Source: DASRDU01 sp046331565 (GTDB taxonomy: Bacteria > Acidobacteriota > Blastocatellia > RBC074). From it: DNA of 64,000 bases. Location: assembly GCA_046331565.1 (NCBI GenBank), contig JAXLQP010000002.1:1612001-1676000 (forward strand). The letters are read 5' to 3'. Within the stretch, counting starts at the first letter, position 1, and every line of letters starts with the position of its first letter. Position numbers and translations under genes: made by a program. The notes beneath the pieces were generated by a model, which searched no databases, was not told the origin of the DNA, and saw only the letters and a program-made list of their open reading frames with translations. This document shows positions 8,067 to 15,992 of this stretch, one piece after another.

Positions 8067-8923
8067 CGCATCAGAAAAATGTCAGCCGCCACAGTCACAA
8101 ACAGAATCACGCTGACGAAAGCGTTGGTCGTAAAGAAAGCCGCATTCAGCCGCGTCAGGTCATCGGCCCTGACAATGCTGTGCTGATAAACGAGCAGCGC
8201 GGCAGTCGCCATGACGCCGAGCAGCCCGATCCAGTGCAGCCCGGTCAGCACGTAAACCGCAACGAGCGCGGCAAACATTCCGGCGTGCAGCAATCGCGCA
8301 ATCCATAAAGCATTCGCAATGCCGAACCGTTGCGGCACTGAACGCAGCCCGGTTCTGACATCAAACTCGTAATCCTGACATGCATAGATCACGTCGAATC
8401 CGGCAGTCCACAGCATCACTGACAGACTGAGCAGCAGCGGAACCGGCGAATCAATCGCGCCGCGCACGGCAATCCACGCTCCCGTCGGCGCAATCGAAAG
8501 ACACCAGCCAAGCACCAGATGCGCAAGCGAGGTGAATCGCTTCGTGTACGAATAGACCAGCACCGAAGCGAGCGCGACCGGCGCAAGCAGCAGCGTCAGC
8601 CGGTTGAGCATCGCTGCCGCAAAGAAAAACAGCAGCGACGAAGCCAGCGTAAAGAGCGCGACAAACCTTGCGCTCAGCAATCCGGCGGGCAGTGCGCGCA
8701 TCGCCGTGCGCGGATTGGCTGCGTCGTATTCACGATCCACCAGCCGGTTGAAAGCCATCGCGGCTGAACGTGCGCCAACCATTGCCACGACAATCCAGAA
8801 AATCTGCCTGAGCGAAGGCAGCCCGTTCGCCGCCAGCACTGCGCCGAGAAAGGCAAAGGGCAGCGCAAAGAGCGTATGCTCAATCTTGATCATCTCAAGG
8901 GTGATTTTCAGGCTGCGAAACAT
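8063..8923 (-). CDS. UbiA-family prenyltransferase (probable MqnP)
   Basis: A 286-residue polytopic membrane protein. The first Asp-rich motif is NRLVDREYDAANPRT (N-x3-D-x3-D type) near residue 60 and the second is DVIYACQDYEFD near residue 180; both bind Mg-prenyl diphosphate. The length and UbiA fold fit 4-hydroxybenzoate/naphthoate polyprenyltransferases. Co-location with mqnD, mqnE and ubiX supports prenylation of the futalosine-route naphthoate (MqnP role). Sequence alone does not exclude a hydroxybenzoate role. Confidence 0.82.
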   Translation of the reverse strand: MFRSLKITLEMIKIEHTLFALPFAFLGAVLAANGLPSLRQIFWIVVAMVGARSAAMAFNRLVDREYDAANPRTAMRALPAGLLSARFVALFTLASSLLFFFAAAMLNRLTLLLAPVALASVLVYSYTKRFTSLAHLVLGWCLSIAPTGAWIAVRGAIDSPVPLLLSLSVMLWTAGFDVIYACQDYEFDVRTGLRSVPQRFGIANALWIARLLHAGMFAALVAVYVLTGLHWIGLLGVMATAALLVYQHSIVRADDLTRLNAAFFTTNAFVSVILFVTVAADIFLMR

Positions 8924-8930
8924 AGCTTCA

Positions 8931-9033
8931 GTGAAAAGTGGAGAGTGAAGAGTGAAAAGTCAAAAGGAAAGAGAAGAAAGGAGTGCTGTGCGCTTTACTC
9001 TTCACTTTCCACTTTTCACTTTTCACTCTTCAC
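8931..9033. repeat. Palindromic gtgaagagtgaaaagt repeat
   Basis: Inverted repeat with gtgaagagtgaaaagt at 8945-8960 and its complement at 9018-9033, plus extra agtgaaaagtgg/ccacttttcact pairing outside and inside. It fills the gap between ubiX and the prenyltransferase gene and provides the last codons and stop of ubiX. Confidence 0.7.
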
Positions 9034-9639
9034 CGCCTTTCTGCTTCCCTGCCAGCGCGTCGGCTGATCGTGCGCCACGCCCAGGTGATCGAGCAGGCGA
9101 AAGACAAAATGATTGACCAGATCATCAATCGTCTGCGGAAAATGATAAAAGCTCGGCATCGCCGGAATGATACGCACGCCCATGCGCGCCAGCTTCAGCA
9201 TGTTTTCCAGATGAATCGCGTGCAGCGGAGTTTCACGCGGCACCAGAATCAGCGGGCGGCTCTCCTTCATCATCACGTCAGCCGCGCGATGCACCAGATC
9301 ACGCGCAATGCCCGACGCAATGCAGGCCAGCGTGCTCATGCTGCACGGCACGATGATCATGGCATCCGACAGGTAAGAGCCGCTGGCAATCGTAGCTCCA
9401 ATGTCGCTGGCCGGATGCACGATCACCTTTTCAGAATCGCTGCCCAGCAGTTCAGTCACCACGCGCCGCTCGGTTCCGGCGACATTGAGGCCAAGCTCTT
9501 CGCCCACCACACGCACACCGGCCTTTGACAAGACCAGATCAATCCGTCCGACCTGCGGGCTTTCGTTCAGCTTTATCAGCAGCCGCTGAGCATAGATTGA
9601 ACCGCTCGCTCCGGTGATGCCGACTGTGATTGATTTCAT
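9016..9639 (-). CDS. UbiX-family flavin prenyltransferase
   Basis: 207 residues with the family start SITVGITGASGSIYAQRLL (FMN-binding GxTGASG), the GSYLSDAMIIVPCSMSTLACIASGI segment and MKESRPLILVPRETPLHAIHLENML. UbiX makes prenylated FMN for UbiD-type decarboxylases; in futalosine clusters the equivalent is MqnM. No UbiD homologue is in the window. The last residues (AVKSEK) and the stop codon come from a palindromic repeat, so the C-terminus has probably been replaced. Confidence 0.85.
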   Translation of the reverse strand: MKSITVGITGASGSIYAQRLLIKLNESPQVGRIDLVLSKAGVRVVGEELGLNVAGTERRVVTELLGSDSEKVIVHPASDIGATIASGSYLSDAMIIVPCSMSTLACIASGIARDLVHRAADVMMKESRPLILVPRETPLHAIHLENMLKLARMGVRIIPAMPSFYHFPQTIDDLVNHFVFRLLDHLGVAHDQPTRWQGSRKAVKSEK

Positions 9640-9701
9640 GTGTTCCGGCAGAATCTCCGACCTCTTTTCAGATCAGCGCGGCTTGTGTGAAGTGAGCCGA
9701 C

Positions 9702-9731
9702 ACTATAACTTTGCCAAAGCTTGTCAGGCAA
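9702..9731 (-). promoter_or_regulatory. Putative sigma70-type promoter for ubiX
   Basis: Read leftward, TTGCCT (9731-9726), an 18-nt spacer and TATAGT (9707-9702) give a reasonable -35/-10 pair, about 60 bp upstream of the ubiX ATG. It is a motif match only. Confidence 0.35.
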
Positions 9732-9829
9732 GCTGCCCGCAGGCTATAACCAGTGTGATTGTCGGCGCAGAGCGGACGGCCTGCGCGTGGCGATGATTTC
9801 ACGAAGGATTCACAAACGGACTGTCAGCG

Positions 9830-10576
9830 ATGGATCAGGAAAAGCTCAGAGAACTGCTGCTGGAATTCAGGGAAGGCCGCGCCGGTCTTGATGAAGCGAT
9901 TGAACGGCTGCGCCATCTGCCGTATGAAAACCTGGGTTACGCGCACGTTGATCATCACCGCGCCATCAGGCAGGGCTTTCCCGAAGTGATCTTCGGGCGC
10001 GGCAAGACACCGGAACAGATTGCCGGAATTGCCGGGCGGCTGCTGACCGGCTCACCGAACCTGCTCATCACGCGAACCGACAGGCAAACTTACGAACAGG
10101 TCAAAGCGATTGCCGATGACGCGGTTTTTCACGAAAGCTGCGGCGCAATCACTGTCACGCGCGATCAGACCGTCAGAGGCAAAGGCCTGATTGCCATCGT
10201 TACCGCCGGGACTTCAGATATTCCGGTGGCCGAAGAAGCAGCAATTACCGCTGAAATTATGGGCAATCGGATCGAACGCCTGTTTGATGTCGGGGTCGCC
10301 GGCATTCATCGCGTGCTGAGTCGGCGCGAACTGCTGCAATCGGCGCGCGTCGTGGTCTGTGCGGCGGGAATGGAAGGCGCGCTGCCTTCGGTTGTTGGCG
10401 GGCTGGTCAGCGCGCCGGTCATTGCCGTGCCGACGAGCATTGGTTACGGCGCAAGTTTTGGCGGAGTGGCCGCGCTGCTTGGCATGCTCAATTCCTGCGC
10501 ATCGAACGTGACGGTGGTCAATATTGACAATGGTTTTGGCGCGGGATTTGTGGCGAGCCTGATCAATCGTGAGTGA
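9830..10576 (+). CDS. larB: LarB-type pyridinium-3,5-bisthiocarboxylate precursor synthase
   Basis: 248 residues. The N-terminal helical part (LRELLLEFREGRAGLDEAIERLRHLPYENLG) is characteristic of LarB. The C-terminal half resembles AIR carboxylase PurE (VTAGTSDIPVAEEAAITAEIMG, VCAAGMEGALPSVVGGLV, PTSIGYGASFGGVAALLGML). LarB carboxylates and hydrolyses nicotinate adenine dinucleotide in synthesis of the nickel-pincer cofactor of lactate racemase-type enzymes. LarC, LarE and LarA are not adjacent, so the pathway, if complete, is encoded elsewhere. The start at 9830 has only a weak ribosome-binding site. Confidence 0.85.
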   Translation: MDQEKLRELLLEFREGRAGLDEAIERLRHLPYENLGYAHVDHHRAIRQGFPEVIFGRGKTPEQIAGIAGRLLTGSPNLLITRTDRQTYEQVKAIADDAVFHESCGAITVTRDQTVRGKGLIAIVTAGTSDIPVAEEAAITAEIMGNRIERLFDVGVAGIHRVLSRRELLQSARVVVCAAGMEGALPSVVGGLVSAPVIAVPTSIGYGASFGGVAALLGMLNSCASNVTVVNIDNGFGAGFVASLINRE

Positions 10577-11117
10577 GTTGTGCTGATTGTTTTTCGGGCT
10601 TGCGCGGATGTGTCACCAGATATTTGAGCGCGCGGCGAAACCTGCGGTTCGACAGACCGCGCCAGAGCAGCGTGAATTCATCCAGCAGCTTTTCCTGTTT
10701 CTGCCGGTAATCATTCAGCAGGTCTGCAATCGCCGCTTCCTGTTCATTACTTCCATCATTACTTTCGGCGCTGTTCTGTTGGCTGGCGTGTCGCGTTGTC
10801 AGGCGCGCCAGATCGGCTTCAATGATGGTGCGCTGCGTTTCGTAATCCTGCATTTCTCCCAGCACATCCTGTAACTGCTTCAGCAGATTGAGCAGCAGCG
10901 CCAGCCGGTCGGGATAAAACTCGCGCAATGATTCCGCGCTGTAACGCAGCCGCTTGCCTGAAATGCGCAGCGCGTGCAGTTGTTCGGCATTCGGCGTCAC
11001 GTCCGCATCAGGCCAGCGCGAGAAAAATTCGCGCAGCCGCGTCTGCATAATCCGCGCCGCCGCTTCAGTGCTGTCATCATCCGCTGAAACCTTCCTGATC
11101 CTGAATGCCTTCGCCAT
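10563..11117 (-). CDS. CHAD-domain protein, C-terminal half
   Basis: 184 residues starting at an ATG with a strong GGAGCAGGG upstream. It carries the second helical repeat of a CHAD domain, recognised by LHALRISGKRLRYSAESLREFY, followed by long charged helices. CHAD domains bind polyphosphate and are usually one ~270-residue unit. Here the first half is encoded by the gene immediately upstream in the same reading frame, separated by two TGA codons. It overlaps the end of larB convergently by 14 bp. Confidence 0.72.
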   Translation of the reverse strand: MAKAFRIRKVSADDDSTEAAARIMQTRLREFFSRWPDADVTPNAEQLHALRISGKRLRYSAESLREFYPDRLALLLNLLKQLQDVLGEMQDYETQRTIIEADLARLTTRHASQQNSAESNDGSNEQEAAIADLLNDYRQKQEKLLDEFTLLWRGLSNRRFRRALKYLVTHPRKPEKQSAQLTHD

Positions 11118-11144
11118 CCCTGCTCCTGCTTCACCTGTTCAAAT

Positions 11145-11621
11145 TCAATCTGCGGCCTGGCTCCGGGCGGCCATCAATAAGGGGAACTGCTGCTTGAAAG
11201 TGGCGTATTCATCGCCCTGCAAATACGCGAGCAGTTTGCGTCGCCGCCGCCGCCTGCGCGCCCGCAGTCGCCTGATCAGACCGCTGACATACTTTTTCTG
11301 CTCCGGTGAGAGTTTGTTTTTCTGCTGCTCCAGCGCCTCAAGCATGACATCCAGATCACGCACCGCGCCGAGCGCGTCGGCTGTCTGACCAAGCTGCGTG
11401 CGCATTTCGCGCCGTTTTTCAGCATCGAAGCAGGCGGCAAAATTGCTGAGCGCCACGCGCAGGCGGCGAGTAGCGACGCGCATATCGTGAACGGCTTCAG
11501 CGTCACCGGCGGTCACCATTTCTTCCTGCGAGATGATGGTTTCATAAAACTGCCCGCAGACACTGCGAGCCAGCGCGGCAAGGCTGTCGGACGGAGATGA
11601 ATTGTTGCTGTGCGATGTCAT
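11145..11621 (-). CDS. CHAD-domain protein, N-terminal half
   Basis: 158 residues with the first CHAD repeat (AEAVHDMRVATRRLRVALSNF) and a very basic run (RRLRARRRRRRRKLL) near residue 125, suitable for polyphosphate contact. It stops with TGA at 11147-11145, and 27 bp later in the same frame the second half begins with its own ATG and ribosome-binding site. Either the domain works as two chains or one ancestral gene was interrupted by stop codons. Confidence 0.72.
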   Translation of the reverse strand: MTSHSNNSSPSDSLAALARSVCGQFYETIISQEEMVTAGDAEAVHDMRVATRRLRVALSNFAACFDAEKRREMRTQLGQTADALGAVRDLDVMLEALEQQKNKLSPEQKKYVSGLIRRLRARRRRRRRKLLAYLQGDEYATFKQQFPLLMAARSQAAD

Positions 11622-11982
11622 GTTCCCGAAGTATTAAGCGCGCTTCGGGATTCTAAGGGGTGTTGATTTACAGCCTCAAGACAGCGGGATGAAAAAGGAA
11701 CGTTGACGGGAAAAAAGAAAATGGCAGGATGGAAAAAAGGTCTTGGAAGAAAAATCACATTCCGCGTTTTCTTCAAGTGCCAGCAGGGTCTGCTGGTGTC
11801 GAGCAAGTGGGCGGAGGTGAATGCCGGTTATCCCCGCTGATGCTTCTCGATTCGTTCTTTGGCGTGGAGGGACTGGTTGTACCCAGTGAGCAGCCTGATC
11901 CCTCCCTTCCTCATTCTTATTTATTCCAATTCCACTTACCTTCCGGCTTCTACCGACCGAGCGTTACCCCAAATGAAAAAAA

Positions 11983-12030
11983 GATGAACGTCATCAGCGG
12001 TCGCCCCGTTGACTGCTGATGACGTTCATC
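11983..12030 (-). terminator. Perfect hairpin with T-run on the minus strand
   Basis: Arms gatgaacgtcatcagc (11983-11998) and gctgatgacgttcatc (12015-12030) pair perfectly around a 16-nt loop. On the minus strand the hairpin is followed by a T-rich run (complement of aaatgaaaaaaa at 11971-11982), so it has the form of an intrinsic terminator for leftward transcription, although no leftward gene starts between it and dprA. Confidence 0.5.
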
Positions 12031-12360
12031 CTGACCAATGAAACTACTACCGAAAAAGCAGGCGCAGCTTACAGGTCAAATTGCGTTAAAGCAAGTTCAA
12101 AAATTTTAGCGATATTCTAAATTGCTCAAATAAAATAAGTTATTGTTCCAGCGAATCCCGCCACCCGTTCAACACAAACCAGAGCGTTTTGCAGGTATTC
12201 CCGTAAAAGCCTCTCTTCCAGCAACTTACACCACCCGGTCAGAATGACCATTGTTGAACGCCCTCACTGCTGTCCGGTCAATCTGACTGGCAGACCAGTA
12301 ATTTCCCGATAATTCTTCAGGCATTTCCCGCCGGATTTATCATTTCGGACTTTTCCTGCG

Positions 12361-12366
12361 TATAAT
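12361..12366 (+). promoter_or_regulatory. Putative -10 element of dprA
   Basis: A consensus TATAAT lies 20 bp before the dprA start codon, giving a short leader that contains the GGAG ribosome-binding site at 12373-12376. No good -35 box is visible at the usual distance. Confidence 0.4.
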
Positions 12367-12386
12367 TTGCGTGGAGATAATCAGCC

Positions 12387-13523
12387 ATGCGCACAGACCT
12401 TGCCGACTGGATTGCCCTTAATATGGTTCGCCGCATCGGGCCGCGAACGGCCAACCTGCTGCTTGATCAGTTTGGTTCCCCTGCCGGGATTTTCACCGCT
12501 TCAAGGCATGACCTCGTCAGCGCCGGATTGAAACCGGACACGATCAGCGAACTGCACGAATCCGGCATTCTTGACAAAGCCAGCGCCGAGATTGAGCGGC
12601 TGGAGCAGATGGGTGCGCATGTCATCACGATAGACGACGAAGATTACCCGTCCCTGCTGCGCGAGATTTATGACCCGCCAATTGTGCTTTACGTGCGCGG
12701 TGATCTGAGGCAGGCGTGTGAGCGTCCCTGTCTGGCGGTGGTTGGCTCGCGGCGCTGCTCGACTTACGGCATCAATGCGTCACAAAGCCTGTCGCGCGCG
12801 CTGGCGGAACAGGGGCTGACCATTGTTTCCGGCCTGGCACGCGGGATTGATGCTGCCGCACATCGCGGTGCGCTTGAGGTTCAGGGGAAGACTGTCGGAG
12901 TGACTGGCACCGGGCTTGACGTGTTTTATCCGAAGGAACACGCAAAGCTGACTGAAGAGATTGTGGCCAGCGGAGCGGTGGTGACGGAATTTCCGCTTGG
13001 CACGCCGCCGCTGTCGCAGAACTTTCCTTATCGCAATCGCATTCTCAGCGGCCTGTGTTTTGGCGTGCTGATTGTTGAGGCTGCCGAACACAGCGGCTCA
13101 CTGATTACGGCGCGGATGGCTTACGAACAGGGGCGCGAAGTTTTTGCTGTGCCCGGCAACATCACTTCGCAGACTTCATTCGGCCCCAATTTTCTGATCA
13201 AGGATGGCGCGAAGCTCGTGCAGCACTGGCGCGACGTGATCGAAGAACTGCCGCGCGAGTGGAAGGCGCAGATAGCTGTTCAGGACAGTCTGGCAAAAAG
13301 CAGTCAGCCGCAGGAGCTGCAACCTGCCTTTGAGGTGGTCGCGCTGACCGGGCCTGAACAGAAGGTGCTGGAACTGCTCTCTTTCGATGTTTCCTCTCAC
13401 ATTGATCAACTGCTGATGACGAGCGGGCTTAATTCCTCTGACCTGATGAACGCGTTGCTTGGGCTGGAAATGAAAGATAGAATCAGACAGCTTCCGGGCA
13501 AGAGCTTCGTCAAAAGGCTGTAA
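12387..13523 (+). CDS. dprA: DNA-processing protein DprA
   Basis: 378 residues. N-terminal helix-hairpin-helix (MVRRIGPRTANLLLDQFGS), then the Rossmann-like DprA core: VVGSRRCSTYGINASQSLS, TIVSGLARGIDAAAHRGAL, GTGLDVFYPKEH, FPYRNRILSGLCFGVLIVEA and SGSLITARMAYEQGREVFAVPGN. A C-terminal winged-helix region (LMTSGLNSSDLMNALLGLEMKDRIRQLPGKSF) completes it. DprA loads RecA onto incoming single-stranded DNA in natural transformation. No other competence gene is adjacent. Confidence 0.92.
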   Translation: MRTDLADWIALNMVRRIGPRTANLLLDQFGSPAGIFTASRHDLVSAGLKPDTISELHESGILDKASAEIERLEQMGAHVITIDDEDYPSLLREIYDPPIVLYVRGDLRQACERPCLAVVGSRRCSTYGINASQSLSRALAEQGLTIVSGLARGIDAAAHRGALEVQGKTVGVTGTGLDVFYPKEHAKLTEEIVASGAVVTEFPLGTPPLSQNFPYRNRILSGLCFGVLIVEAAEHSGSLITARMAYEQGREVFAVPGNITSQTSFGPNFLIKDGAKLVQHWRDVIEELPREWKAQIAVQDSLAKSSQPQELQPAFEVVALTGPEQKVLELLSFDVSSHIDQLLMTSGLNSSDLMNALLGLEMKDRIRQLPGKSFVKRL

Positions 13524-13580
13524 GTTGCGCCATCCTGCCCTGATGCCGGTTGTAATCCCTGACGCAAGAGATCAGTAAAG

Positions 13581-14240
13581 ATGTTCGAGTGGCTCAAGCA
13601 GTGGTTTCTCAGTATTACGAGCCAGGTATTATTGATGCCTGTTTATCTGGCTGCTCCGATGATGATTCTCATCGGGGCGCTGGATTCCTCACTGCTCTCG
13701 CTGCCTGAGGTCAACGACTACATCACGATTTATCGTGTGGCGCACGATCCGGGCGAGGTGTGGTACTTTCCGCTGTTTCCGGCAGCCGGGTCGGTCATCG
13801 GGTGTCTGGTGCTTTACAGTATTGCCCGGCGCGGCGAAGAGTTCATCAAACGACGCTTTCACCCGGCGCACCTTGACAGCGTGCAGGAACTCTATCGTCG
13901 CTGGGGCCTGCTGGTGCTGGTGATTCCGGCGCTGCTCCCGCCGCCAATGCCCTTCAAGATTTTCGTCGTCACTGCCGGGGCCATGGATTACCCGCGCGGC
14001 AGGTTTGCGCTGATTGTGATGATTGCGCGCACCGTCAGGTATTATTTCTGGGGCATTGCCGCGTATATCTGGCGCGAGGAAGTGCTCAAGGCGCTTAAGT
14101 TTCTGGAAGAGAATTTCTTTACCGTGCTGGGCATTCTGCTTGGTCTGGTCGTGCTGTTCTTCCTGATTCGCTGGCTGGTTCTGGCGCTCAGACCCCGCTC
14201 ACCCAAACCCGGCAGCACCGAGGCTTCATATACCGACTGA
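13581..14240 (+). CDS. VTT/DedA-like membrane protein 1
   Basis: 219 residues with several transmembrane segments and the VTT (SNARE-associated/DedA) pattern: a re-entrant segment with LGALDSSLLSLPEVNDY near residue 34, then LVIPALLPPPMPFKIFVVTAGAM near residue 115 and a C-terminal hydrophobic helix. DedA-like proteins act in lipid scrambling and envelope homeostasis. A paralogue follows 42 bp downstream, so the pair probably forms a two-gene operon. Confidence 0.75.
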   Translation: MFEWLKQWFLSITSQVLLMPVYLAAPMMILIGALDSSLLSLPEVNDYITIYRVAHDPGEVWYFPLFPAAGSVIGCLVLYSIARRGEEFIKRRFHPAHLDSVQELYRRWGLLVLVIPALLPPPMPFKIFVVTAGAMDYPRGRFALIVMIARTVRYYFWGIAAYIWREEVLKALKFLEENFFTVLGILLGLVVLFFLIRWLVLALRPRSPKPGSTEASYTD

Positions 14241-14282
14241 AAAAAATCGAAATTACTTTTACTCTGGAGAACCCGTTTATCA

Positions 14283-14906
14283 ATGAAAGGCTTTTTCCTC
14301 AGAATCAAAGACTGGCTGATTGGCTTTGGAGCATTCGGAGTTTTCGGCATCGCGCTGCTTGATGCGGCGCTGATACCGATTCCCGGCGGGCCGGATGCGG
14401 TGGTGATGACGCTTTCGCATCTCAATCACGCGATGATGCCGGTCTATGTGCTGGCGGCGGTGCTGGGTTCGACGCTGGGCTGTCTGGTTCCGTACTGGAT
14501 CGGGCGAGCCAGCGGCGAAGCAGCGCTGCGCAGGTTCAGCCCCGAAAAACGCGAGCGCGCCACCAGACTGATTGACCGTTACGATGTCTGGGCCATGCTG
14601 GTCGGCGCGGTGCTGCCGCCGCCCTTTCCCTTCAAGGTTTTGCTGATCTCAGCCGGGGTGTTTCGGATGAAGGTCTGGCGCTTTCTCGCGGCGCTGGCCA
14701 TCGGACGCAGCCTCAGATTCGTGCTGGAAGGGGTGCTGGCCGTGCGCTACGGCGAGCAGGCGATGGATGTTTTCAAGCATCATTACCCGAAAATCGGACT
14801 GGGACTGGCCGCCGCAGTAATTGTCGCCCTCATCATCAACACGCTGATCAAACGCAGGCAGAAGGAAGAGGAAATTTCCGATGGTGATCTGAGAACTGCC
14901 GGATAG
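14283..14906 (+). CDS. VTT/DedA-like membrane protein 2 (YqaA type)
   Basis: 207 residues, same fold as the preceding protein. FGIALLDAALIPIPGGPDAVVM and LVGAVLPPPFPFKVLLISAGVFRM align with LGALDSSLLSLPEVNDY and LLPPPMPFKIFVVTAGAM of the neighbour. There is a GxxxG-rich middle helix (VLGSTLGCLVPYWIGR) and a basic cytoplasmic tail. It ends 8 bp from the convergent hpnA-like gene. Confidence 0.75.
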   Translation: MKGFFLRIKDWLIGFGAFGVFGIALLDAALIPIPGGPDAVVMTLSHLNHAMMPVYVLAAVLGSTLGCLVPYWIGRASGEAALRRFSPEKRERATRLIDRYDVWAMLVGAVLPPPFPFKVLLISAGVFRMKVWRFLAALAIGRSLRFVLEGVLAVRYGEQAMDVFKHHYPKIGLGLAAAVIVALIINTLIKRRQKEEEISDGDLRTAG

Positions 14907-14914
14907 TTTTACAG

Positions 14915-15901
14915 TCAGACGCAGCCGTTTTCCCGAAACCACTGCACGGCTTTTTCCAGCGCACCTTCAATCGGGCTTTGCGGCAGCCCAAGTTCGCGGA
15001 CGGCTTTGGTCGAGTCGTAATACATGGCGTGACGCGACATCTGCACTGAATAAAAAGAAACCTGCGGCGTTTTCCCGAACCACCTGGCCAGAATCATCTC
15101 ATCCACGAAAGCCACCGTCAGCGGCAGCAGATGCGGCACGGCAAAGCGCGGCGCGGGCTGTCCCGTAATGTCTGAGAGCATTTCGAGCATAGCCTTCAGC
15201 GTCAGGTTGCGATGGCCCAGAATGTAGCGTTCGCCGGTGCGTCCCCTGCGCCACGCCAGCAGATGACCGCGCGCGACATCGGCCACATCAATCAGATTCA
15301 GTCCGGTGTGGACATAGGCAGGCATGCGGTGCTGCAAAAACCGCAGAATGATTTCGCCGGTCGGAGTTGGTTTGATGTCATACGGGCCAACCGGCGTCGA
15401 AGGATTGACGATGACTACATCGAGTCCCTCTTTGATCGCGTCGCGCGCTGCTGCTTCAGCCAGAAATTTCGATTTCTTGTAATCGCTGACGAGTTCAGCG
15501 CAGGTGGTTTTTGTCTCTTCGGTGCCGGGTATTCCGGCGGGAGGGACGCCAATCGCGGCGACTGAGCTGGTGTGAACGAAGCGACTGACGCGGGCCGTGC
15601 GCGCTGCGCGCAACAGATTCTTTGTGCCTTCGACGTTGACCTGGTAAATCGAAGCGCGATCACGCGCCCACAAAGAGTAATGGGCTGCGACATGGAAAAC
15701 CACATCGCAGCCCCCGATTTGCGCGGCAAGCTGTGGCACGTCGTCCAGCGAGCCTTCAACGATTTCAACCGGCAGGCCCGCCACGTTGCGCAGGTCGCTG
15801 CCAGCTCTCACCAGCGCCCTCACCTGGCAGCCATCCGCCAGTAACTCCCGCACCAGATTACCGCCCAGAAATCCCGTCGCCCCGGTAACAAATGCGCGCA
15901 T
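14915..15901 (-). CDS. hpnA: Hopanoid-associated sugar epimerase HpnA-like
   Basis: A 328-residue extended short-chain dehydrogenase. The nucleotide-binding motif is VTGATGFLGGNLVREL at residues 5-20, the catalytic YxxxK is in SDYKKSKFLAE, and VFHVAAHYSLWARD plus INVNVEGTKNLLRAA-type sequence (YQVNVEGTKNLLRAA) matches the HpnA group. HpnA-like enzymes accompany hopanoid biosynthesis genes and are thought to act on the polyol or sugar head group. Neighbouring hpnG and IDI-2 genes on the same strand support the assignment; squalene-hopene cyclase is not in the window. Confidence 0.8.
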   Translation of the reverse strand: MRAFVTGATGFLGGNLVRELLADGCQVRALVRAGSDLRNVAGLPVEIVEGSLDDVPQLAAQIGGCDVVFHVAAHYSLWARDRASIYQVNVEGTKNLLRAARTARVSRFVHTSSVAAIGVPPAGIPGTEETKTTCAELVSDYKKSKFLAEAAARDAIKEGLDVVIVNPSTPVGPYDIKPTPTGEIILRFLQHRMPAYVHTGLNLIDVADVARGHLLAWRRGRTGERYILGHRNLTLKAMLEMLSDITGQPAPRFAVPHLLPLTVAFVDEMILARWFGKTPQVSFYSVQMSRHAMYYDSTKAVRELGLPQSPIEGALEKAVQWFRENGCV

Positions 15902-15907
15902 AAACTC

Positions 15908-15987
15908 AGCAGCCAGTCAGCCGCAATCAAAGACCGACGGGAATCCTGTGCCCAGGGCCGCCGACTGATCGCCAGTGACTGGCTGCT
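15908..15987. repeat. Short inverted repeat between hpnA and yjbQ
   Basis: agcagccagtca (15908-15919) pairs perfectly with tgactggctgct (15976-15987). It occupies the gap between two same-strand genes and may attenuate readthrough from yjbQ into hpnA. Confidence 0.4.
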
Positions 15988-15992
15988 ATTTT

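Larger units (their letters stand above)
11622..12386. other. AT-richer intergenic region
   Basis: No convincing gene was found in these 765 bp. The right part (about 12060-12160) is clearly AT-richer than the surroundings. A perfect 16-bp hairpin lies at 11983-12030 and the dprA promoter is at the right edge. A 96-codon frame at 11729-12019 has no recognisable family or ribosome-binding site and runs through the hairpin. Confidence 0.5.

Noticed and set aside
11729..12019. 96-codon plus-strand frame in the dprA upstream region
   Set aside because: No ribosome-binding site, no recognisable family, and it runs through a perfect hairpin.
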